NCBI GenBank assembly: GCA_014904845.1
Contig: MU119505.1
Span: forward strand, 1-61,878
Length of the DNA stretch: 61,878 bases
Source of the DNA: Acephala macrosclerotiorum
Taxonomy: Eukaryota > Ascomycota > Leotiomycetes > Helotiales > Mollisiaceae
Reading direction: 5' to 3'
Shown here: piece by piece, positions 47,846 to 59,385 of the stretch
Layout of the letters: each line of letters begins with the position of its first letter
Position numbering within the stretch: the stretch's first letter is position 1
Notes under the pieces: generated by a model
Told to the model about the DNA's origin: nothing
The model's input: only the letters and a program-made list of their open reading frames with translations
The model's database searches: none
Program-made: the position numbers and the translations under genes

Positions 47846-48880
47846 TTATTGGAGTGCAATGATTATTTTGACTGGACTCCCGAAGATCGAAAGGATTCTT
47901 CTGGAGATGAGTTCATGACGTGGTGGTCCACGGTAAAAGACGATCCAGAGAAGATGGAAACGCTGGGAGGAAGAATTTATGTTTTCGGGCTCTTCGGAAA
48001 AGATCATTGGGGCTCGGATTCTTTCACTATGGGGACTGCAAGGTAGGCCCGGATTGTCCCAGGATCTTGACATACCAAGTCTCGCATCGGAATGGCAGGT
48101 CAGTTGATGAAATTCGACGAGACGCTCGGAATATCTGGTTTGCATACAAGAAGCTCATCGTACTTGCTGAGGTTATGTCGCATGCTTACGTGCGTGCCCA
48201 TAACTATTCCCACCTACTTAGGCCGATGCTGACTCTTTGATGATATAGATCAGTCTCGGCGTCGTGGAGAGCTCGATTGTTGCGGTTACAGACGACCTTA
48301 TCTATCATTTCACGCAACAACCAGACCTGCTAGCTGATGCTCAGTGCCAAATGGCGAAGGTCATATCAGACTTGATTTTCGCAGCAGTGCGCACCGACCT
48401 CAACTTGATTCTATGGGTTGGGCCTTTGTAGCAGATTTGGAAAAGTGGGTGGTAGTAGCATACGAAAAATATTCCGACCAAACCGAGAAATACAGGAAGG
48501 GTGCAAAATTCGCTTCGAATAACATCCAAACAGTTTCTAATATAATCACACCCGTCGATGGTATCGTCTCTGCGGACGTTCAAGCTCAGCAGGCTCGCAT
48601 CCCAACTGGCCATAACTCGACCAAGGCGAACGGGCCGCTTCACATAATGCAGGACTACCAGGGCGATATATGCTCGTTATGGGATACGAAAATTAGGTAC
48701 AAATCATTTGGTAACCCTGCTCGTACAAAAAAGTACGTTGAAGATCAGTTCATTAGTTACGAGGAGTCCATTTCTAGAGTATGGAGCGGTACATTCCTCA
48801 AGAACGACAATATCGAAGCTCAGACAGAAACTGAAATCCTAGATGAATGTAACGGAGTGGGAATCGGGTCCATGGCCTCA

Positions 48881-48921
<41 letters not shown>

Positions 48922-49320
48922 GGGTAGGATATGAAGGTTCCATGAGCTTGCGGCGGTTGGAGAGCAGATCAGACGGCCGCGTTCCTCGACGCCACGGGCT
49001 TTGGGTAGAAATCGGTTTCTTGTACTCGAAAGCGGGCAAAGGATGTCTTCACGAATCCCTGTCCCAATGTCTGAGTTTCTCCTGCTCATTAAAATGGTTG
49101 TCCCGGTTGCTAAAAATATTCTAGACTTTTAGAGAGGTTCTGCACCCTTAACATTCTTCCTGGAGTTATGTGGAATAGGAGTACGATATCCATTTGGAAG
49201 CGATTCTCCGGTGCACTACTTCATCATGGAAGCCGATCCATACCGCGACGCCCCCTGGGAACATACTGAAGGTATGGATGAGCGTGAGGCGAACATCAAA
49301 TTCTACCAGAAAGAATGACC
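47846..49320 (+). pseudogene. decayed copy B of the secreted family
   Basis: Pieces of the family in order but in shifting frames. YVFGLFGKDHWGSDSF (ending near 48033) corresponds to SFFGHEHWGSSNF of copy A. A +1 shift then gives GDCKVGPDCPR and NGRSVDEIRRDARN, like RGRSDEDIERDTN. A usable intron 1 remains (48190-48248), followed by FTQQPDLLADAQCQM, like FTRQPDLAVGAACEM. A stop follows at 48431, then another frame with KKYVEDQFISYEESISRVW, like KKFAEHQFSKYRDYISITW. The Gly-rich segment and the Cys cluster are lost; an AAT microsatellite sits where the middle should be. The C-terminal block survives as LCGIGVRYPFGSDS and EREANIKF up to a stop at 49314. No signal peptide was identified. Confidence 0.8.
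48882..48920. repeat. AAT microsatellite, 13 units
   Basis: A perfect AAT run inside decayed copy B, encoding poly-Asn in one frame. It marks the point where copy B loses similarity to copies A and C. Confidence 0.95.
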
Positions 49321-50780
49321 AGAAGTCAAATGGCCCGTTAAAGGTACAACCGGGGGTTGGACCACCGATCCAGGTTTCCATGGTACAGGTGAAACGAAAT
49401 GCAACAAATGGTTGAAGAAGAAGGAAATCAAGGGGTGGAACCAGACACAATACATTCTTAATATGAGTACCACAACAGGGTCAGCGCTGTGAATCTAGCT
49501 CATAAGGATGGATATGCTGGCCTTCCAGCGAGGCCAACTTCAACTCGGTATTAATGGGGGACAATATCAATGGCCATGAAGAGTTTTACGAACCTTCTGG
49601 CTACTAACGAGGCTGACGACACACCTTCAATACCAGAGGACCACACTAGTCAGAATGAAAACAGTCCGAGTATTGCAGTCCCCAACGAGGCCACCGCCAA
49701 CGAAGCCAACGTCAACCCACCAACAATAGCGGAAAATAATAATAAGGACGAGATACCACAAATACAGCCACACACAGATTTCGAGTCGACGGAAGCTTAG
49801 CCTGCCGTACCAGAGCGCCCACATACTGATCCCCCACAAGAACAATAGGGAATCCAAGAGGCCGTCTCCGAAGCAGTGTCAGCCGCTAATAATATTGGTG
49901 GATATGGAGGACTTGCAAGATAATCTTTGTCTGAACAGGAGCTTGAGTCCGGCGAATCTCAGCCTGCCATGGTAGACCCTATCCAAGTTGAGTCTATAAA
50001 GGTAGCCAAAGGAGGCGACGGCGCCCTGGTATAGGTGAGATGCTTGACTGGGAGACGGCAGACATGAAACATGAGAAAAATCCCGGCAGATCTCAGTCGG
50101 TTACATTGATGAAGCAAGAATCTACCTCGTGAGACGTAGCCGAATCACCATGGAGAGCAAAAAAGGGCAGGAGTCAAGAAATATATATATATTCAATTTT
50201 CCCAGATAAATTGCATTGGGCTATTGGAAATTTTTGTTTGTATATATCCCATGACTGGAATAATATCAAATTTACCTTCAATCTTACTTGATGTCGGTTG
50301 CCGACTCGCCAGTACAAGATTATCATCGTCTGACTTTCCAGACGGCAGACTCACTCCGTCTGGTCTACAAATCGAATGCTGCGCTCCCAATTTCTCTCTA
50401 TCGAATCGCAGGAGAAATAATTCTGGTTGCTCCGCGGTCCGCTGCCGTCGCTAAACCTTGCAATAGACAATGACAAAAGGAAGTCTACCCATGTTTGGTT
50501 TAGATCATGTTAGGCTAGAATTTGCAGATGCCTGACTATTTTCAGATCCGGACTTTGGCTTTTATGGGGAACGGCCTCTTCTAGACACACTATGTTAAGC
50601 TGGGTCATCCGAAGATAGGCTATTACCCCGGATTCTGTCACTGCGGGCACTAAGCGTGGCATCTTTACTGAAGCGAGTTCGCCTCCACAGCATCAGAACG
50701 CTATCTCTGAAATATATGGAGACCCGTCATTGATACCATGACGTTTGTGTGAGGTGAAGACGTTTGGGCAGTTTCAAACT
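49321..50780. other. degenerate interval between copies B and C
   Basis: A 76-codon frame at 49570-49800 (rich in Asn, Glu, Pro and Thr) and in-frame continuations to about 50035 read like an acidic, disordered protein tail with stops inserted. It could be the remains of the copy B tail (copy C also ends in an acidic tail) or of a separate gene. From about 50180 the sequence shows nothing recognisable. Confidence 0.4.
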
Positions 50781-50925
50781 CAGTCTTGTGATACTTACAG
50801 TGACGTTTCTGGAGAATGAGGTTGGCGAATTCTTCACAATCAGTCTTGTGATACTTGTAATGACGGGATTCGGCGTGGAGGATGCGTTCAATTGGAGTCT
50901 TGTGATAGAAATTATGACGATGGGC
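50781..50925 (+). repeat. tandem repeat upstream of secreted copy C
   Basis: Three units at about 50781, 50841 and 50895 (spacings 60 and 54 bp). The first two share CAGTCTTGTGATACTT followed by TGACG; the third reads GAGTCTTGTGATAGAA and also ends in TGACG. The block lies 170-310 bp before the copy C ATG, so it is a candidate promoter element cluster. Confidence 0.75.
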
Positions 50926-51093
50926 GACAACAGGTAGTCAATGTTAAAAAGATCTTCGAGTTTCCTAATAGCATTCTCGGGACTTTGCCTCACAATGATT
51001 TAAACGAGAATAGCTTCCTTGACTCAACACGACACCTTACTCCGTCGCCTCACTTCTTAGACAAGTTCAAGGCCAGACTTGCTCATCGCAACC

Positions 51094-53519
51094 ATGCTAT
51101 CCCACATTTACGCCCGCTTGCTGGCAGCGGTGCTTGTCGGTCAATTTTACCAACAAGGAAATGCCGCAGCCATCAACGCAGTCCAAATCCGCGGAGAACC
51201 AGGTATAAGTGATGGGATTCAAGCTTTCGAACATTGGAAGAAAAACGGGACACCTTTGCCAAGTTATTTTGACGACGACGATGCCGGCAAGAACTTCGAA
51301 GATTCTGACACCGCACATTGGTACAACCAATGGATCGTCGATAAAGCCAAGGAATTCCCCGACGAGTACGAGCGAATGGGTGAGGCCACATTCTTTGCAG
51401 TACAGATAATGGGAATTTCCGACAAGTTCAACTGTTCTCTCGCGCGCAACGGGTGTGATAAAACTCCAGATACTTCAGCCGTAATCCGACATTTCCTCAA
51501 AAACGAGACCTCATCCCCAAAGACCGCCATGGAGACGAGTCGAAGGGTCAATTTTGTCTTCGAACGGATGAACACCTTCGTGAAGGTATCGAAAATCTAT
51601 CATGTACGTACCTCCATCCCATATGAATCCGAAAAAATCACTAAATATGGCAGGACAATCTTGAGACTGCAAAGACTCAGCTTATGACCAAGATACCCTA
51701 TCTCGTCCAATCATTTACACCCAAGAAAACTCTAGAAGCCGATGTAAACTGTCAGGTGTTTAAGACCTTCATAGATCTAGCCTGGAGCTACACGCAGATG
51801 AGCCTTGGGGTTAGCTTTGGGCTCGGAGGTGATATCAGCTCAGGTATAGGGCTTTCGGGCGGGCCAACAAATTTCGGGGTCACAGTAATTCAAAAGATGA
51901 TTGACCTCGGCGTCGATATCGATAAGATGAGAAAGCAGGCAGGCTCGCATGTGGTAGACATGGGAGAGGGGTTTGAACTTCGTATGGAGAGTGGGTATGT
52001 GGAAGGATTTTGTAATGAGAGAGACGCCACTGCTGTTCAAAGAGATCAGATGCAGGGACATATTGGGAAGTTGTTTCCGCTTCTAAAACTGATATCAGAA
52101 GGCACAATGCAAGCCGCCTTATCGGGAAATTATACCTCTTTGATGGGGTCGGGAAGCTCGCTTCTGGCATTCACTATGGCGCGCCCAGGTGTCAACCGTG
52201 CTATGAGCCAAATGAGCGCTGGCTTAAGCCTCTATGAAGGGTACGTACTGTACTTCGAACCGAAGAACCGCACAAATGACTAACAGCTTAAGCAGACGTG
52301 TGGCCCAAACATACGAAGAATTATACATCTCTTATGCTTGGGCAAACAGCCAATGCTACGTTACAATGAACTATTTTGATCAGAAGACATACGAAAACCA
52401 CTGTGCAAGACAGAAACCGTGGTGGAATCAGAAGAGTCGATATTGCGATCCTACCACCAGACTTGTTGCCCAGGCACAATGTTGGACCAATCGAAAAGCA
52501 GACAACCAAGAAGTAGAGCTGATCGGGATTAATGCCCTACCCGAAAGTAATCTGAACATCTCTCAGGTGATGGAGGACTCAGTGAAAAACTATTTACTGT
52601 TCGGTGCTAAAGGAGCAAGACCGACCGAGCTGGCAAAAAGCGATCCGCTTAATTTCGATTTTCTCCTCAACCGCAACTCTTCTCTGGCTAACCTACCTAC
52701 TTGTTATTCTCCGCTTTTAACTATTGAGGGGTTTGAAAAGCGCAGAGGTTCCGGGGGAAAGAAAACTCAGAACCAAAATTTTCCGCCGACCTGTGGACCC
52801 TACGCCTCAAACGAGACGAGAAATTTTATGGAGAGACTTGGTATAGGATACAACCAGAGTCACTTCAAGGATGAGGATACAGTGGAACTAATGGAAACGA
52901 TTGTAACAAACGTAAGTAGAGATCAAATTTGCCCCCTTTCTCCATTGACACCAAGCAGAATGCTCGAAACTTCTCGCCATTTGAACGATACATGGCTTTC
53001 TGCGAAATGGGCATTCAGTTTCCTACCGTAAAGCATGGTCTCGGTCTCGGCAAAGAAACATGGTTCTTCCAACATCGATACAAAATGAGCCGCGGGAAGT
53101 CACAATACTGCGATACCATCAAGGAAGAGACTCAGAGGATGAGCCCTAGGGAAGCTAACAGGTGGTTCTGTACCGATTCGCAAACGGCCAAGAAGGTCTT
53201 CGCTGAAGAAAGGGACTGGGCTGATAATGTAGTACCGTTCATGAAAAGTCACGCCAGGCTTTGTAAGGACTGGAACCCGTCTATCTACACACTCCAAGAG
53301 AAAGAGGTTGGTCGTTGGGATAAAAAGTTCGGCAAGATGAAGATGCCAAATGATATTCCGCATGTGGATTATGACCAGTATCGACCCGAACATAAGGACG
53401 CGACTGAGCAAGAGTTGGACAAGATGGCAAACGGTACGGAGACGCAGGTTGAAGAAGCAAATAAAAAACCACTCTCTGAAGATTCTCCCCTACTCTCGGA
53501 TACTTATGATTTTGTTTGA
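51094..53519 (+). CDS. secreted Cys-containing protein, copy C of a three-member family
   Basis: Four-exon model: 51094-51603, 51654-52240, 52296-52911 and 52959-53519; 757 aa. Introns of 50, 55 and 47 bp have canonical GT..AG ends (GTACGT, GTACGT, GTAAGT), phases 0, 2, 0. The ATG at 51094 (MLSHIYARLLAAVLVGQ) gives a signal peptide; a TTG further upstream is not used. Homology to copy A is clear at matching intron boundaries, in QAQCWT (Cys region), in a Gly-rich segment near residues 220-246 (GVSFGLGGDISSGIGLSGG), and in the C-terminal AFCEMGIQ. The C-terminus is longer than in A, ending with a charged, disordered tail. Overall identity to A is low, so the duplication is old or the genes evolve quickly. 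Function unknown. Confidence 0.8.
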
Positions 53520-54097
53520 TATTCGGGATAGTATTTAAAGATGCTTTGGATATGGATAACGAAAATGGAAAAAGAATTATAAAAATAAAAAATTATATAA
53601 AGTTTGTAAATAGTAATATATTATAATAATATCCGATTTTGTAAAAAGCGTAAAACGTGAAATTTGGGAAACAATTTTGAAAACGCAGATTATTATAATA
53701 TATAAATAATTTATTATAAAATTTATATATAAATTAATAATTTTTAAATTATAAATATATAAAACGCCGTTTTATTTACGAAAAAAGAAAATTATTAAAA
53801 AAAATCCAAAAGATCGAGAGTTTTTAAACAAAGTAATATAAGATTTGCCACGGATTTATAAAAATTGCTTTCGATAAATTATAATATAATTCGGACGTGG
53901 TAGCCCTTTTTGGTAATAAAGGCTTTTTTAAAAGGGGAGCTGTTTGTGCCAACGACAACGGTCAAACTAGTACAACGCGACGAGATTAAAAATAAGGTTG
54001 GGTCTGATTATAAAGTGCAAACACTGCTATTAGACCATAATACAGGGCACGCAGAAGTGCATTCATATCTCCAAAGCGGGTTCTTTTAGCTAGAGAC
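53520..54097. other. AT-rich intergenic patch
   Basis: From about 53560 to 53890 the sequence is strongly A/T-biased with scattered CG dinucleotides, resembling the RIP-scarred block but milder. It separates the secreted family from the deaminase-like gene. No TIR or ORF was identified. Confidence 0.5.
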
Positions 54098-56983
54098 TCA
54101 ACTCACCATATAAAATTTCCCCTCAGCTTCCGGCTCAACACTCTGATCCTTAACCATGTTCAACGGGTAAAAGTTCTTCATCCATATCCGATGTTCTTCC
54201 TCCATACTATAAAACCTCCGAGCAAACTCAAACAATTTTCCTTCCAGACAAGCTTGATGAAGGTCCAGAGGGCTTGCTTTCAACAACAGCCTCTTATATA
54301 TCTCCATCAAGATACAAGTCTCTTCCAACGTCCCACAATTCATGAACCCGTAATCGGCATCCACAGCGGGAACCGGTGGAGACTCTCCCGGGTTGTTGAT
54401 TTCTAAGAACTGCTTGAGAGACCAGACAGAGGGCTGTGGTCCATTAGCAGGAACAGACAAGAACTTTTCGAGGAACGGGAATTGCAGCCGCTCCCACTTA
54501 TAGCCTTTCGAGTCCATAAGTTGGATAAGTGACCCAGCCTCATGTGCTCGCCAGAACTCCGTGAAGCTGGCATTTTCGATCTTGTGCGTCTCCAGGAAGG
54601 GTAGGGCGTATTTTCCCATACCTGCATACACCCTTTTACCAAGAAGAAGCTTGCGGTAAAGCATAGCAAGCAAATTTTCTTCCCGCTCGTCGTGACAAGT
54701 ACAGAAGCCGAAGAAGTTCCAGTTCTCTTCAGTAGGATGCGGATGTGCACTGTGAAGCGCCTCTGCCAAGAGAATAAAGGCACGTCTCTTTGCCTTGGGC
54801 TTCAAGTCCTTCTGATCGACGCTCCGGTCTTGTTCGTCGAGGTATGTCCGAGCCTCGTCAAAAAACGTTGATATCAACCTCTTTTGCGCCTCTTCTTTCG
54901 TTGCCAGAGGATCAAATATGTCAGTGTGATCCAGAAACCATGGGAAATATCCTCCTCGGCTACTCTCTGGGATTTTATAATAAAACTCCTTGATGTTGGC
55001 GACAAGAGAGCCCTCAACCTGCCATTTGTGGATATCTTCGATTGGGACATCCGAACGACAAAGTCCTTGGTACAAGCCTAAGAGCTTTGTCTTGTCTGCA
55101 TATTCTACTAAAGCGTCGAAGCCGAAGTCTTTGAGAACTTCTTCGTCGTCAGGCATTTCGTCCCGCAAGCAGTTCATGTACAGATAGTCCGCGGTAGTGA
55201 TGGGGCGCTTTGCGCATTCAAAGATGTGTGGGATGGTTCGCTTCTCTTCGCAGCTGCTGCAGCAATATGAGCCTTTGTGACAAACGCTGCATCTTCACGA
55301 TGTTATGCGGGAGCAAGTATTGCATTCACCAAGATACGAATTCCCTTCATCCAATCGGTCGTGCAAAGTTCAGCGTTGGGCAGCTAAAGCATTCTCCTCT
55401 TCCAAAGCCAGCCTAGAATATTCTCAGTGTGAATAAATTTTGACCGGAAACTGAACGTCTAACAACAGAACTCACCTTCTGAATCTTTCGGCAACTCTTT
55501 CCTGCTCTGCTTTCATTTGCCACTGCTCCATTTCTCTCTTCCGTCTCTGCACACCAGGATCGTTCCCACCAATGACACTACTTCCGCCCACCACCGATGT
55601 TTTCTGATGCTTCATGTCACTCACCCCTGCTAACTTCAGCTCCTTCTTAAGATCTTTCTGCAGCCGAATCACAGCTCGAGTGATTCTCTCTGCCTGACCA
55701 ACCGCCAAAGATGCTACTTCCGGAACCGTCCATGGCTTAAACAACCTGCCGTGACAGCCACGAGTGCCGATCGCTCCGTAAGCACTTAGAAAATGCGAAC
55801 ACATGAAGCAACAGTATTTGCTGCAACCAAAGTACGGAACGTATCCCTTGAAGTGGTCTTCATTCCGACTAAAGAGCAGGACCATCTGAACCTCAGCATG
55901 GACATTAAGCTTCTGTTTCTGCCGGCTTGCAAACTCCTTCTCAGCCTTCATCACTGTCCATTTCTGTCCCACGACTTCTTTGATGCTCGACTCAGTGAGT
56001 GGTATTTTAAGCAGGTTGAAGACATCTTTCAACCTAAGTGCTCCTTCCAGTGCGTTTTGCACTGTCTTTTCCCGAGCGACGAGGTGCATGGTGACGTTGC
56101 TGAAACTTGGAAGTTCGTGTGTGATTTTCAAGGATGCTAGAAAAGCAACGCGGATTCTTCCTAGAAAGTAAATGCTTTCCCATAACTTTCCTGTTCTCGG
56201 TGTAGCATGTAGTGAGGTTCGGAGCAGCGCCTGTACATCTTTTGTAGTTCGTAAGTCGAATGCTTTCTTGACGAGAGTGTTGTGCCTGTCGATTAATTTC
56301 TGACCTGGCAAAGGCATGTCAAAGACAAGGGTTTGAAAATTTGAAAGCTCCAGGAGTGCGGATTCAAGATCATCTTCGATCTGGACATTGAATAAACTGA
56401 CACATTCCTTGAAGCTCGCTCTCAGATTGGGGATAAACGTTCCTTCCAGCCGTTCGTATTGGTAATCTAACATGAGATCCCAAAGTTGGTTTTCAACTTG
56501 CTGAGCTTCAGTGTCTAAATGAACTTTTAGGTTATTACATCTCATTAGGCATTGAAGTGCTAATAACATACCGCTACCACAGGATAACTTGCTGAGACGA
56601 TCAGCAACTCGATCAAACACCTCCTTCTCAAAGTCTTGGAAGCCTTCATTCCGAGTAATCCAGATCGTCACACTGTCCTCAGCCTCCTTCATAGCCGAGC
56701 AGGCAACCGATTGCCCTCCTTTCCTATTAGCAGTAAATTCAGCCAAACAATCCAGAAACTTCCTCTTCAATGCGTCGTGTCCGGACTTCGATATTGGCTG
56801 GGCCCGGCTCGTGTCGATGCTCCCAGAGTCGCTATCATCGTCTGATTGCTCTCCCGAGAGGAGCTTCTCGCGCAACGAGGCTGGCTCGACTTGTCCGCCA
56901 TTGCGAAGTGCAAGAAGATTGCCGAATGCTGTGAAATGATGCCTATTGAGGCCTGGAAGGCTCCAGATAAAATCTTCTGCCAT
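54098..56983 (-). pseudogene. OTT_1508-like deaminase plus MYND-like finger protein with two in-frame TGA codons
   Basis: Exon 1 is 56983-55476 and exon 2 is 55412-54098, with a 63-bp intron (donor AG/GTGAGT, acceptor TCTAG); the frame is kept across the join. Exon 1 carries a deaminase-type site, HAE at residues 362-364 (LNVHAEVQMV), with Cys at 387, 392 and 395 (YFGCSKYCCFMC), as in the fungal OTT_1508-like deaminase family. Exon 2 encodes a MYND-like Cys set (CNTC, CSVC, YCCSSC, HIFEC) and a conserved tail with YKIPESSRGGYFPWFL. This deaminase-finger-tail order is, from memory, common in ascomycete proteins. TGA codons at 55372-55370 and 55297-55295 interrupt exon 2 where Arg would fit (ITS-x-RCSVC). 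A functional 359-aa downstream ORF alone is unlikely. Relatives of this deaminase occur in bacterial polymorphic toxin systems; the fungal role is unknown. Confidence 0.75.
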
Positions 56984-57949
56984 TGCAATGAGATGATCTC
57001 AGTTCGTGATGGGATGATCTAAGCTTACGATGCTTGAGGAGTGGTGGTAGTACTGACGTGTCACGTTTTTGATAGGAGGGCAAGGCTGTGGTGTGATCAC
57101 TCATAGCACATTTTAGTCAGCACATGCAGCTCGCGGCTTAGGTGTAGATGATTGGGCGGGCTCTGGAATCAGAGTTCCGTTCAGGTAACCCTTTTTACCA
57201 ATTTGGACAAATGTTGGGCTTGGTAGGAGGTATACTTATCGCTTTCTGGCTGGGTAAGAGGAGATGCTCAATTGAATATATACTTAAAAAGGGATAGATT
57301 CATAGCCATTCATAGCGGAAATCCCAGCGGATTGTGGATGTAAGTCCTAGGGAATGCTGAGTCAATAAATAGCGTTTCTAGAAAAAACGTCTCTTGTCAC
57401 AAGCAAATATAATCTCGAGCGTCGCCTTGGGATTGTCTTAGAAGGGATGTGTTTTGTCGTCAATAGGAGATTTGCTGATAGCTACCAAGCTTTTGATAAT
57501 AAGAGATTAATTTTCAAGTTGAAATAATCAAATAGAACAACTAGGGGTCTTTTTAATCGTAGCGGGAAGAGTCGAAAATGACCCGAATCGCTTCGTTCGA
57601 TTCGGGTCCCATCGCTCACCAACTGACGCGATTCAGGTGACGTCGTTACTCCGGCATGAGAAACAAGGCTGGTGGAAACATATGTGAGGCCTCGTTCGCA
57701 TTTCATGTTATCAATTCCGCTTTACGTTCGGGGAGGACATGAGAGTAGTTGGAGAACAATCCCAGGGGTTCATTTGTCTGCATTAGGGTGAGGATTAGAA
57801 TCCCCCATAAATGAGTGGTTGATAACGTCTACTTCTCCACTAAGTGCATCTGATTTTTATGTGAGGTCCCTTGAGGCGTATCCCTGTATTCTTTGAAGGA
57901 TTTAGTGAGTTTTAGATACTGGTTGACCTAGGGGAAAACGCGAGAATGG
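56984..57949. other. intergenic
   Basis: Contains the deaminase-gene promoter and a perfect inverted repeat listed separately. Otherwise nothing recognisable. Confidence 0.4.
57580..57608. repeat. perfect 11-bp inverted repeat with 7-nt loop
   Basis: GACCCGAATCG, loop CTTCGTT, CGATTCGGGTC. It lies in non-coding sequence. It has no T-run typical of a bacterial terminator, and fungal function is unknown. It could be a regulator-binding palindrome or a structured RNA element. Confidence 0.85.
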
Positions 57950-59385
57950 AGAGATGACACAGAGTGAGCCGCTCTGATGGGGCGGCACTCGAAGAGCACG
58001 TCTCGTGGGGTATCGATTGCCTCAAAACAGTGTGAAGATTGGCATTCAAAGTGGGTCTGGTACTCGGTGAAGAAGATTCATCTTTTGGATAGAAGCCCTT
58101 CTTGGTAAGTCCAACCTCGACTCGCCTACTTTGACAGTTGCATTAAGTCCTTGAGATGAGGTCCTGAAGAAATAAACATCTTGTTTTCGATTTGGAAAGA
58201 CGGCTGTGGTATTCGATGTCGTCTACTGACTCCTGGAGACCAAATGATGCATCTTCTCCGGTCGCGGCGATGAGGCAGACCTCTGCACCTTCGTAGACGG
58301 CATCTATGTTCTGCAATTGTACCTGCTTCATCGCATTGTCGTCTTGCACGATGAAGTACTTGTCAATTCATAAGTACTGGAGCTCAAGCTTTTTCGTGAC
58401 GACAATTGCGTCTTCGATGACTTGTGCTGTGGTGTCTGGAAGGGTTTCAAAGTCACCACACTCTCCTCGGGCTCATGTTACTGCCCCCAAACATAGCCCA
58501 GGGTGATATATGTCACCTCTTTTCCTACGGGGACGATTCGTCTCGTCGTGCAATCGATGACTTTGAAGTACGGGATCTCTGTCGAAGAAGAAGTGGACTT
58601 TGAGCACATGTTGAGTGGTACGTTATACACGAGCTGATCCATGACCTGAGAATAGAGTAGTCGATGCAATCAGACTCCAACTTCCGTCCCATAAACTTGC
58701 GCTCGTCGCTGGTTCTGTTTGAAAAAGTTGAATATAGATGCCCCGATGTCCCAGAGTGCTCTGTCAACCAGAATCCAACTCTACCATAGAAGAAAATATG
58801 CGGTGGTGTCAGTGATGCCTCTGGCCGCTAGAATCTCGGGCATATTGACAGCTCCACCCTTCTGCTCTGCAAAATGCACATATGCTGCAGAGACAACGTG
58901 GAGCTCATACGGCCAAAGAGGGTTTCCTATGGGAGATTTCAGCAGTCGAGTGCGAATGGATGCTAGAGTCTGGCAAAGACGGCATGAAGATAGGTTGAAG
59001 TCCTCAGGAAAATGACCGAGGCCACAAACGTATCCTTCGATTTGGGAACTTCCTCTTGACTTGGTCTCCTCGACGGACTGTTTTCGATCCTCTGCCGAAT
59101 CACCCCAATATTTCTCATTAGACAGCGGTAGTGGGGTTTGAAATGGATCGTCGAACACCTCTCACATAACGTATTGAATTGCGGAGGCTGGTCGTCTTTA
59201 GGTACATCTTCTAGAGTCTGCAAGTATCCAGGAGGATGAATATCTCGAGGAGGTACATGATAAGGCGCCTCATCAGAATCGAACAGAAAGTGTAAATCAG
59301 TGAGGCTCATGAAGTCTTCACCAGAGGAGATTGCGATTGCAACTCTTTTGCCTTCAGGCTGGTTGATGTACTCTGTCGATATCAT
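57950..59385 (-). pseudogene. HET-domain (heterokaryon incompatibility) gene remnant
   Basis: HET landmarks appear in order on the minus strand but in broken frames: LCERCSTIHF and SCRLCQTLASI (N-terminal region), IPYFKVIDCTTRRIVP, YITLGYVWG, QYL-stop-IDKYFIVQDD, QLQNIDAVYEGAEVCLIAA, GEDASFGL, and WTYQEGLLSKR-stop-IFFTE (near 58112-58075). HET proteins trigger cell death when incompatible hyphae fuse. At least two in-frame TGA codons replace residues where Trp (YLWIDKY) and Arg would be expected, and there are frame changes between the N-terminal pieces. The gene is inactive. Both ends are approximate. Confidence 0.8.

Noticed and set aside
15573..59385. TGA read as an amino acid in this organism, which would restore several genes
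   Set aside because: teaR ends CVIM-TGA, where the CaaX box must be the C-terminus, and secreted copy C also ends at TGA. TGA is therefore a normal stop here.
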